From the NCBI GenBank assembly GCA_025642065.1, contig JAODUP010001431.1, forward strand, positions 86,001 through 150,000: DNA of 64,000 bases. The letters run 5' to 3'. The number at the start of each line of letters is the position of its first letter. Position 1 is the stretch's first letter. The translations under genes and the position numbers were made by a program. Source of the stretch: Paralvinella palmiformis (lineage: Eukaryota > Annelida > Polychaeta > Terebellida > Alvinellidae). The notes under the pieces were generated by a model. The model did not search any database. It worked only from the letters and a program-made list of their open reading frames with translations, and was not told the DNA's origin. Positions 49,351 through 61,269 of this stretch are shown in pieces.

Positions 49351-51671
49351 ATACAAATATATATCAACTAAAAACCCGGAGTCAACGTTTTCTGACGTTA
49401 CTTCATACATTTATAGTTCCTTGTTGCCAACCACAGAACCTTTATTTCATAACACTGCTTGATAAACAACATTATCTATACAACGTCTGGAAATACTAAT
49501 GGTGAAGTCTTTTTTGAAATGCAAAGAAATAATATATTTATATATGTAGACCAAAGAGTTATGCATTGGCTCTTTATTAGACTTGTTTTCTAGATTATAT
49601 AATAAGAAGAGTGGGAATCCTATTTTATTACATTTGTGTTATCAGTTACGTCATAGTGGGATGACAGTAATGTAGCTAGCTATCTTGCTCCATTTGGATG
49701 TTAATGTAGGCACCTTATTAGTAATCCGGATAGAATATCCCATCACGTGACTACCTTGCCGATGAGGCTAATGGTTGGTGTCCTGTGAGATTTTCCACTT
49801 CCGGTGTTGAATATAATTTTGGGGGGATTTGAATTCTGAATGGAAAAGCAATAATTGTGTTTCATGATGGATTCAGTTATGATTCAGCATTAATCATTGT
49901 CTTGATTCTGTTGTTATAGCTATTTTTGTTATTCATCATTTTGTTGTTGCTGTTGTTATTTACTTAATGCGCTAATAAGAAGAGCTTTATTATATCGATT
50001 TTATATCATATACATGTATTCATATCAAATACTTGAAACAAAACTCCACATTCGGGATCTGGAATTAGCATACATTACATACATTGTTATCCGGAATACG
50101 CATTACAGAAACCTTAACTGTAATACTTAACAGCAACAACAACAACTAGGAACACGACATATTAATCCAGATAGATTCAATATGTCATTTTATAGAAAGG
50201 ACATACGTATCCTGAAGAATCTTGAGAAAATATGTATGCATTTTATGCCGTGTCACATTTCTACACTCTCTTTAATTAATCACCACTCATATTAAAGACG
50301 ATATAGTCTGTCGGAAGTATGGATAATTCACTGATAAATAATTTGTAAGCGATACTTTATCATTGTTATAATGCTTGCAAAAAAGAGTTGATGAAGAAAT
50401 ATAATTTGAAGACATACCTTACAAATATATATATCATATTTAATACACCAAGTGAGGAAAACATAAACCCAAATTGATATTTCTTGCTAATTTGTTCTCA
50501 ATTGATGATGAAATCGACTTGTTGAAATGGGGGACACATATGAAGGTATCTCATAAATAAAACATATATATATATATTCTCAATTCAGCGCAAAATTAAT
50601 TATTACTTCAGTGTTGATCTCATTTCTATAAGTAAGTAATAAAATCCAATTTTACGTAGTGTTTTTCATAAAGTCAAATGGCCTAATAGCCTAAATACAC
50701 GGTAATATGATATTACTTTATGAATTATTTGATCAATAACGACACATAATGGTTGCCACGAAATCTGACCTGCTAGAATTACTATAAAGTTTTGTCATAA
50801 TTATGTTACATTTTAGAAAAAAGATTATGATTGTCTGGATAGATTATCCTTTCAAAAATAGGGTCATTTTAGATCAATTCGTTGACTTTTAAGAATAGCA
50901 ACAATATCATCAAATTGTTATGATGATTTGGTATGATAATTTCTGATTGAGTACAACGAGTGGCCGTATTATCTAATAAGATAGAGTGATTAGATTCCCA
51001 ACGAACGTTATTTGCGTATTAACTCAGTTTTCTTCTACTGAGCAAAAATGTACAATTATGAACAATGCTTTACCTTCCCAACAGCAGTATTTCATGATTA
51101 TATAGCGGGTAGTATGCAATATTGCAAAGTTATTTGCTTGAAAGTGTTTTTTATTATTCTGAGAAATATTACCTTTTAGTACGTTAGGAGGGAATGAATT
51201 GGTGAGCTTTGGCTGAGGTCGCATCTAGGACATATGGTAAGGGTCGTCTGCCAAACTAAAGTGGAATGCCTATCATTTAACACATACCGTCAGACTAATT
51301 TTATTATATCTATAGATAATTAGTTCTGAGACTCATGTGAAGCTAGACACGAGATTAAACAACGTATCACTCAAATAGTCATACACGTAACGATAAATGA
51401 CCTTTAATAGTGATGATGAGTATAAATACTGATATGTATCATATTTGATTGACACATATTGGTTAATGTCCTTTTCCTTTAGATAAGAAAGGCATACATT
51501 AATAATCTTACATAACAGAAAACATTAATTGCGTGAAGTGGGACAATAAAATAATCAAAGATGTAAATTACAGATATCATAATATTTTAACGTCGAAACT
51601 CGGGACTTTCTCTTTACCCATAATCCACACTGAGACTGGTTGTAAGCCGTATCCATCTTGAATGTTTAAAT

Positions 51672-51970
<299 letters not shown>

Positions 51971-51971
<1 letters not shown>

Positions 51972-52431
51972 CCATACCTCCACCTATTGATAAATGTCTG
52001 CGTATACCTAAGCATGTGTCTGGTCTACTCATCACCATGTGGGAACCAGCTAATTCGCTTTTCGTACGCGACAAATATGTCACGCCCACAGGAAAGCGGC
52101 TACATGCAGGCTACGTACAAAAAGCGGAAGCACGTAAAAAACATACCATTTTATACCACAGCTCGCAACAAACAACACGTGTGTGGTTCAATGGTGACTT
52201 GCTACATACATATCATAAACTATTTTGACACCACAGTTTACATTCAACGGTAATTTTCTGTGGTCCAAAAGAAACCTGTATATAAAGCATTTCGACACCT
52301 CAGATGCTGACCTCAGCTTTATTTCTGGGTTCGAATAACTGAATAAATCCTACCTATATGAACCATGTATCAATACACGTCCGACTGGTCTGGCGTCGAA
52401 GTTCTTCTCTAACCTAAGTGAAAATTTAAGC
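51971..52431 (+). repeat. Segment Y, copy 1
   Basis: About 460 bases repeated almost unchanged at 53276-53740. It is absent from E1. Open frames in it differ in frame between copies because of small indels, so it is non-coding. Origin not recognised. Confidence 0.93.
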
Positions 52432-53275
52432 CCTATATATATAGCCTGAGCGTGTTAACAAACATTACAGTTTGTTCATAACAAAGAGAATGCACACTCA
52501 CTCAGTATGGACTCACTGAAGCGATTTAACTAAAATATAAACAAAGTAGCAATACCGCACAATGGATTATTACTGGACTAGAACGAAATATCGTCTCAAA
52601 CCTGAGTAAATACTATGATTTACTCGAACCTAACAGCTAACCCTCATACGTTTCCGTTCATCACTAAGGGAACGTTCATTCACGCTTAATTTAGCGTCCC
52701 TAAGTATATGCAGTTAGGTGTGGTGGGATCTAAATTAAAGCGCCTATCCACTTGATCTATTTGACCCATGGTCGAGAACAGCGGATTTCAGGCAGATCTC
52801 CGATACTGCGAATGACACGTCGGGATTATAATAGCTATACATTTAACAAATTTCCTATATCAGTGTAATCTAATTACTCATAATATGGGAAAAAACTCTG
52901 TCCGCAGCTTAATACCCATGGAGATGCCTGCCGGAGTAACAAACGACTCCAGGAGTATAAATCCATCAAGCAGCATTGTATGAATTAATAGGTCGTTTCG
53001 CCAGACCACATAAGAGGACAACAATATCGATTCTACATTATACATAACAAAGCTAATAAACTAAAACATGTTGTAATAACGACATAACTTTCTTACATTG
53101 GTGTAATAAGGAATCTGGATGGAAATAGATAAGATGTCTGGCACGGGCAATGTGCGTTTTAGGGTACATAGTAAGAGGCAACAGGCACAGAGCATCAACA
53201 TATCTAAACATCCTTCGAAACCTACCTCCATAAATCTAAATACTACTATACATACATTAATCTAAAAATAAAATG
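52432..53275. other. Spacer Z between the two Y copies
   Basis: Unique in the window, except that about 60 bases at 53137-53197 match the reverse complement of 21063-21123 in the C module of the mosaic repeat. No gene. Confidence 0.7.
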
Positions 53276-53740
53276 TTCCATACCTCCACATATTGATAAA
53301 TGTGTGCGTATACCTAAGCATGTGTCTGGTCTACTCATCACCCTGTGGGAACCAGCTAATTCGCTTTTCGTACGCGACAAATATGTCACGCCCACAGGAA
53401 AGCGGCTACATGCAGGCTACGTACAAAAAGCGGAAGCACGTAAAAACATACCATTTGATACCACAGCTCGCAACAAACAACACGTGCGTGTGGTTCAATG
53501 GTGACTTGCTACATACATATCATAAACTATTTTGACACCACAGTTTACATTCAACAGTAATTTTCTGTGGTCCAAAAGAAACCTGTATATAAAACATTTC
53601 GACACCTCAGATGCTGACCTCAGCTTTATTCTGGGTTGAATAACTGAATAAATCCTACCTATATGAACCATGTATCAATACACATCCGACTGGTCTGGCG
53701 TCGAAGTTCTTCTCTAACCTAAGTGAAAATTCAAGCCCTA
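53276..53740 (+). repeat. Segment Y, copy 2
   Basis: Near-identical to 51971-52431, same strand, followed by a second copy of segment X. Confidence 0.93.
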
Positions 53741-53742
53741 TT

Positions 53743-54069
<327 letters not shown>

Positions 54070-54694
54070 ACTGATAAAGGTTTAACTACGAACACCAATG
54101 ATATGGATCTTGTTTGAAACATCCATAATTAGTACACGCCATTAGATTGACTCACGTGCCTAGGAAAATAATTCGTCCTGTCAGAGATAATTGCCAAGCG
54201 AAAGATGTGCAAAAAGACCACTAATTGTGTAACACGACACCTGATCAGGTAATGGGATAACCATTCTTGGAACAAGTTGGAGAATGTTTTTGTAATTGTA
54301 TGCTCTTTAATTACTTTAAAGCCAAATGATATTACAAGATGATTATATAATATTTATATCTAGATGTAAAACAACCATCTTCACAAGTATTTTGGTTGTT
54401 CTTGTCGTTGTTTTAGGTGTTACATTTCCCCTTCATAATATTTATGTTGGATTTGATTCATTCACATTGGATGCCATCTGTACTAATTATTTATATCTTT
54501 GTTTTGAATATTTGCTATTTTCTATATTTGCAAAATGTTAATATCGATCTACTATCTCAAGACATCTTATTATAGTAAGGTGTTAAATAATATTTTTTTT
54601 GTTTTGTATTTTGCTATTTTTGATTTTTTTTGTTGCAAAATATTAGTTATATAACCGTCTTATTAAGCATTTTGTATTATAGTAAGGTGTTAAA

Positions 54695-54776
54695 TAAACT
54701 GTGTTGATGCTGATGTTGAATATTATTTTTAGTATTAGAAGTAGTAGTAGTAGTAGATGGAGATATATATTATGAT

Positions 54777-54814
<38 letters not shown>

Positions 54815-55205
54815 AGTATGTGGTAGTATGTGGTAGCAGTGGTGGTGGTGGTAGTAGTAGTATATTCTAGTAATAGTAGATGTAGTTAGCTAATAACAAG
54901 GGTAGAGGTATTAGTCTACTACTACAACTATTACTACTGCTACTACTCCTACAAAAACTACTATTAATACTACACCTACTAGTTATACTTTTACTACAAC
55001 ACATGCTACTACTATTACTACTAATATTAATACTTCTATTAGTGATATTTCTGCTACTACTATTACTACTTATACTTCTATTACTACTTCTTCTACTACA
55101 ACAACAACAACAACTACTACTACTACTACTACTTCTAATATTACTATTTCAATTAGTGATATTTATGCTACTACTATTAGTACTTATACTTCTATTACTA
55201 CTACT

Positions 55206-55243
<38 letters not shown>

Positions 55244-57008
55244 TTACTACTTTTCTACAACTATGCATGCCCCACTCTCTGGCTCTTTGATGTTAGATTT
55301 TCCAAATCAATACGACACTTGTGACACACCAAATGGATCTAATCCCATTAACCAATTTGCTGATGCATTATTTCCTTTAATTAAAAATAAACAAAGAAAT
55401 TATTTTAAGAATTAATTGTTCTAATTTAGCATTTTATACGAAACCATGTTTTATCTCTGTTGTAGATGTAAACATTTATTGTGTAACAAAATAACTTTGT
55501 AACTTGATGAGATGTTGTGATGTTGGCATCTTTATGGGTATGGCGGAGAAGAATCCAGGAGATATTTGGTGAGAACTAACACACCTAAGTGGTTTTATGA
55601 TATTTAAATTGACTATTCTGGTAGCAAAACGTTAATGAGAAACTAATCAGACAAATATATCAGCTAAACGTATAACTTAACATACTATGCATATAATAAT
55701 TGTTTTCCAACCAAAGCACTTTGGATATTTCGGTTATGCATTGAATTTCAAAGCTACAAATAACTGACATATTGGATGTGCAAACGGAATACTGTTACAC
55801 AAACTCTTATTTGAATATGTGAGATATTGAAATACACGTCTAGATCCGCTTCTGGTTAATTAACTACCCATGTATACAGACTGGGGGATGTGACAGGCAT
55901 TTTTCCATATTGAATTGAGGCCAAATAAATATATCAAGTCAAACAATATCATATGTAACTTAAAATAGTGTGATGCCCATACTAAAGCATGTTGGTATCT
56001 CCCGACGACGATAACTACTTATATAAGCATTCCGCTAACTAAATACAAATCTCATATACTTCATAAAAGGTTATCAAACTGTATATGTTATATAAAAGAC
56101 AATCGTTTCACCATACTCAACCTACCAGAAATATATGTTCAATCCCACAGAAACATAGATGTGGGATGGGTAAATAACGGGATGTAATGCAACATTCGTT
56201 GTCTAAAAAAGTCATGTTACTTCTTTTGTATCACTGATGCTATGTTATAATTATAGGTCTTTTCTACAAAACCTGTCCTCATCTGCGTCGTTGTTTAGTA
56301 TAATCACAGATAAGACAGAAGTGTTTAGAACAGAAGGCCAGCCTGCAAAGTTAGTATATTAGTGTATCAATGTTAACATGAATGGTCAAATTAAGTAGGT
56401 GTACTGTTTCTTTTGTTGTACGTACCACGTTGGACAACATTGTATCATGCTGACTAAACCATTGAACTAAATATTAAATGAAATAGGTCATACTCTGCAA
56501 TTTGTTAACCGCATTTTCGATTAAAACCTTCAAGGTCCTGAATATCACGATAGCACCATTTTATTAATGCCACTCTGTAAAACATTCGTTATATATGAAG
56601 AAAATAACAAACCTTGGTGGTCGCCAAATCAAAAACATGTGAACTTTATTTGGTGGGAACCCATTCCCAAAAGTATAATTATAATAAACGTATTAGTGTC
56701 ATCTATTTGGTGCCTTTTGACTGCTCTGAATGCAGTTTCTAATATCAATCCATAATGGGACATCGATATTTAAGACGATCTGTTGATGATGATGACGATG
56801 ATGATAATGATGATGATGATGATGATGCTAAACGGAACAATCAACTAGAGAGTCTGGGGTGACATTTATTACGTCTAAGACACCAGATGACAGATCCAAA
56901 TTATGGAGTGAACATGTTATCAACTGTCTGTGAATTAGGACTCTTGACACAATACGACTGTGACCTGATTCCTTCTTGCTGGTAACAGAGTCACCTTTGT
57001 AATACACT
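54695..57008 (+). repeat. 2.3-kb tandem duplication, copy 1
   Basis: Head-to-tail duplicate of 57009-59324; only scattered single-base and triplet-length differences are visible over 2.3 kb. It includes AGT and ACT triplet tracts, about 1.5 kb of ordinary AT-rich DNA and a GAT tract (about 56780-56826). A 62-codon frame at 56567-56755 recurs at 58883-59071 only because the whole segment is copied. Confidence 0.95.
54735..55250. repeat. (AGT)n and (ACT)n triplet tracts in opposite orientation
   Basis: AGT-type triplets at 54735-54870 are followed, some 50 bases later, by ACT-type triplets from 54915 to 55250 on the same strand. The two are reverse complements and could pair. The LLLLLL/QQQQ frames here come from the triplets. 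Confidence 0.93.
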
Positions 57009-57524
57009 AAACTGTGTTGATGCTGATGTTGAATATTATTTTTAGTATTAGCAGTAGTAGTAGTAGATGGAGATATATATTATGATGTAGTAGTAGTAGT
57101 AGTAGTAGTGGTGGTAGTATGTGGTAGTATGTGGTAGCAGTGGTGGTGGTGGTAGTAGTAGTATATTCTAGTAATAGTAGATGTAGTTTAGTATCTATAA
57201 CACTAATAACAAGGGTAGAGGTATTAGTCTACTACTACAACTATTACTACTGCTACTACTCCTACAAAAACAACTATTAATACTACACCTACTAGTTATA
57301 CTTTTACTACAACACATGCTACTACTATTACTACTAATATTACTACTTCTATTAGTGATATTTCTGCTACTACTATTACTACTTATACTTCTATTACTAC
57401 TACTTCTACTACAACAACAACAACTACTACTACTACTACTTCTAATATTACTATTTCAATTAGTGATATTTCTACTACTACTATTAGTACTTATACTTAT
57501 AATACTACTATTACTACTACTACT

Positions 57525-57559
<35 letters not shown>

Positions 57560-59324
57560 TTACTATTTTTCTACAACTATGCATGCCCCACTCTCTAGCT
57601 CTTTGATGTTAGATTTTCCAAATCAATACGACACTTGTGACACACCAAATGGATCTAATCCCATTAACCAATTTGCTGATGCATTATTTCCTTTAATTAA
57701 AAATAAACAAAGAAATTATTTTAAGAATTAATTGTTCTAATTTAGCATTTTATACGAAACCATGTTTTATCTCTGTTGTAGATGTAAACATTTATTGTGT
57801 AACAAAATAACTTTGTAACTTGATGAGATGTTGTGATGTTGGCATCTTTATGGGTATGGCGGAGAAGAATCCAGGAGATATTTGGTGAGAACTAAGCCAC
57901 TTAAGTGGTTTTATGATATTTAAATTGACTATGCTGGTAGCAAAACGTTAATGAGAAACTAATCAGCCAAATATATCAGCTAAACGTATAACTTAACATA
58001 CTATGCATATAATAATTGTTTTCCAACCAAAGCACTTTGGATATTTCGGTTATGCATTGAATTTCAAAGCTACAAATAACTGACATATTGGATGTGCAAA
58101 CGGAATACTGTTACACAAACTCTTATTTGAATATGTGAGATCTTGAAATACACGTCTAGATCCGCTTCTGGTTAATTAACTACCCATGTTTAAAGACTGG
58201 GGGATGTGACAGGCATTTTTCCATATTGAATTGAGGCCAAATAAATATATCAAGTCAAACAATATCATATGTAACTTAAAATAGTGTGATGCCCATACTA
58301 AAGCATGTTGGTATCTCCCGACGACGATAACTACTTATATAAGCATTCCGCTAACTAAATACAAATCTCATATACTTCATAAAAGGTTATCAAACTGTAT
58401 ATGCTATATAAAAGACAATCGTTTCACCAAACTCAACCTACCAGAAATATATGTTCAATCCCACAGAAACATAGATGTGGGATGGGTAAATAACGGGATG
58501 TAATGCAACATTCGTTGTCTAAAAAAGACATTTTACTTCTTTTGTATCACTGATGCTATGTTATAATTATAGGTCTTTTCTACAAAACCTGTCCTCATCT
58601 GCGTCGTTGTTTAGTATAATCACAGATAAGACAGAAGTGTTTAGAACAGAAGGCCAGCCTGCAAAGTTAGTATATTATTGTATCAATGTTAACATGAATG
58701 GTCAAATTAAGTAGGTGTACTGTTTCTTTTGTTGTACGTACCACGTTGGACAACATTGTATCATGCTGACTAAACCATTGAACTAAATATTAAATGAAAT
58801 AGGTCATACTCTGCAATTTGTTAACCGCATGTTCGATTAAAACCTTCAAGGTCCTGAATATCACGATAGCACCATTTTATTAATGCCACTCTGTAAAACA
58901 TTCGTTATATCTGAAGAAAATAACAAACCTTGGTGGTCACCACATCAAAAACATGAGAACTTTATTTGGTGGGAACCCATTCCCAAAAGTATAATTATAA
59001 TAAACGTATTAGTGTCATCTACTTGGTGCCTTTTGACTGCTCTGAATGCAGTTTCTAATATCAATCCATAATGGGACATCGATATTTAAGACGATCTGTT
59101 GATGATGATGACGATGATGATAATGATGATGATGATGATGATGCTAAACGGAACAATCAACTAGAGAGTCTGGGGTGACATTTATTACGTCTAAGACACC
59201 AGATGACAGATCCAAATTATGGAGTGAACATGTTATCAAATGTCTGTGAATTAGGACTCTGGGCACAATACGACTGTGACCTGATTCCTTCTTGCTGGTA
59301 ACAGAGTCACCTTTGTAATACACT
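57009..59324 (+). repeat. 2.3-kb tandem duplication, copy 2
   Basis: Second copy of 54695-57008. The two joints share the bases ACACTAAACTG/ACACTGAAATG around the breakpoint, indicating only very short homology. The triplet tracts differ slightly in length between copies (for example about 57054-57115 against 54735-54810). Confidence 0.95.
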
Positions 59325-60525
59325 GAAATGACATACATTGTCTAAGATAACGGTCGTTATATTATTCATTGGTAATTATCCTCGCTATCAGCTAGAACAA
59401 AACCAATTGAAGGAAATTAATGTTCACACTAAATAATACTTACAAGTGAGCAAACTGATTTTGAGAAGTAGTTTAATGAATAATTGTGATGATAGCTGGT
59501 GAGCATTTAGACAGATATAACAATATAACTTGAAGCACCATTGAATCTAGGTCTCTATGTAATCTTTTATCCAGGACATCACAGTATGATAGCACCACCT
59601 GTGGATGTCTGTACCAACCCAAAAACAAAACTGCATAATGGCCACACAAGTATTAATAAGAAGATTAGTTGTTATATTCTGTGTCAAACTTTACTTGCAC
59701 ATTTTTACATCAAGGTATATGATATTAAAAACCTTCGTTTTAAAAATTGATATTCTTCTGTAATTTATGTAAATGAGTGTTCGACTGATGAGTGGCTGGG
59801 TGAGTGTGCAAAAGATAACAGGGAAAGAGAACTGCACAAATTTACTGGAATTCTTTTGGATGCTAATTCACAAGAATGAGTTTTCAAAAACATATTGACA
59901 CTGTGTTGACGGTGACGACTTCTGTCATTACAGAGGGTAATCCAGCACAGTGCCATAATCCACATACAGTTATCACAAACGCAACGAACGGCAAACCGTT
60001 CACAAAGTAAAATAACAGGCATTGTAATGTGTGACCTTTACGGGTGGTCATAGATCTGCACCAAATTATTTCTTTTTCTTATAATTCCCTTTCGTGGCCG
60101 GCCACAATATGTCATCAACCGAAGACAGAGTTAGTGACTCTCGGGGGAAATAATGATATTTTGCTATTTTGCCGAAATGTTTGCGTTTTTTGTGATGGCA
60201 TAAACCAGTTACTCCATAAAATATCCATCTCGAGATGTATATTGCATGTTTCTCGAAAAACGGAATCGGGTAGTAACATGGATATTATTGTATTTTTTGT
60301 TTGTTTGTTTTGTTATTATTGTGAAGATCAAGGTTTTATTATAAAGGAGTTGGTGGAATAAGAACGAAGAAAAGACCTAAGGTAATGTTTCATGTCAGTT
60401 ACCGGTAATTGACGTTGGAATATATAGTGTATTCCTCAAACACCACTGTTAATAGTAAACGTATTACTTTTAGTTGATATAGATGTTGATATTAATATAT
60501 AAATAGTTATAATAATGTATGCTTT

Positions 60526-60526
<1 letters not shown>
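59325..60526. other. Right end of E2, no gene
   Basis: Sequence after the tandem duplication up to the LINE tail. The short frames at 59541-59750, 59765-60022 and 60044-60361 show no recognisable motif. Confidence 0.5.
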
Positions 60527-60563
<37 letters not shown>

Positions 60564-61240
60564 TTTGGATATTAAATAAATGGCAGGAGCAAGAGCCATT
60601 CAAAGGTGATGCGCAGGTCTTAGAATGAATTAAAATTTCCAAGATACAACGCATTTCTAATATCTTCCAGCAGACTATTCCACAAGGGGTGGAGGCTGTA
60701 AGACTAAATGGATTATCACCATATGACTTGACCCGAGAGTCAGGAACCTGCAGTAGTATCTGACTGGATGACCTCAGTTGTAGGGATGACTTTCTAATGG
60801 ACATCAGTTCAAACAGATATTAAGATTCCATGTCATTGATAGATTTATAAGTCATTACTAAATTTTGACATGAATACGCTGTCTAACAGGTAGCCAATTT
60901 AGGGTTTATAGAATAAGAGAGATATATATACGCGTTTTTATCATTATGTGAGCTGCAATGTTCTGAATTCGTTGAAGACGATTAATGCTACAATCAGATA
61001 TGCCATATAACAGGGAGTTACAATAGTATATACGAGTTGTAACAAAGGTGTGGACTACAGTCCCAAATGTTTCTTGTTCGCAGAATATTTTAAACAGTGA
61101 TTGTTCTTAAGATGGTAGTAGGGAGCTGGGCATATTGATGTGACATGCTCATACATGTTGAAGCATTTTTCAAAAATAACCCCTAGAATATATCTGTAAT
61201 GCTGGTGTTTTATGGATTTAAAGGCTAAGTAAAATTCAAA
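60527..61240 (-). mobile_element. 5'-truncated relative of LINE B
   Basis: Minus-strand fragment with an AAT tail at 60527-60562, the 3' UTR, and the RT C-terminal domain. Readable pieces include VPDSRVKSYGDNPFSLTAS (about 60690-60745). The DNA follows LINE B 43903-44790 in order. It lacks the 65-bp insertion found in LINE B, and its sequence diverges more than expected for a direct copy, so it is a separate, older insertion of the same family. It sits at the E2/E3 junction. Confidence 0.87.
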
Positions 61241-61269
61241 TAAATATATGGCTGTTGTAAATATTCAAG

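Noticed and set aside
55003..55290. Leucine-, glutamine- and threonine-rich 95-codon frame (and 57316-57606)
   Set aside because: Comes from ACT/AAC triplet repeats; no codon bias or start context suggests a gene.
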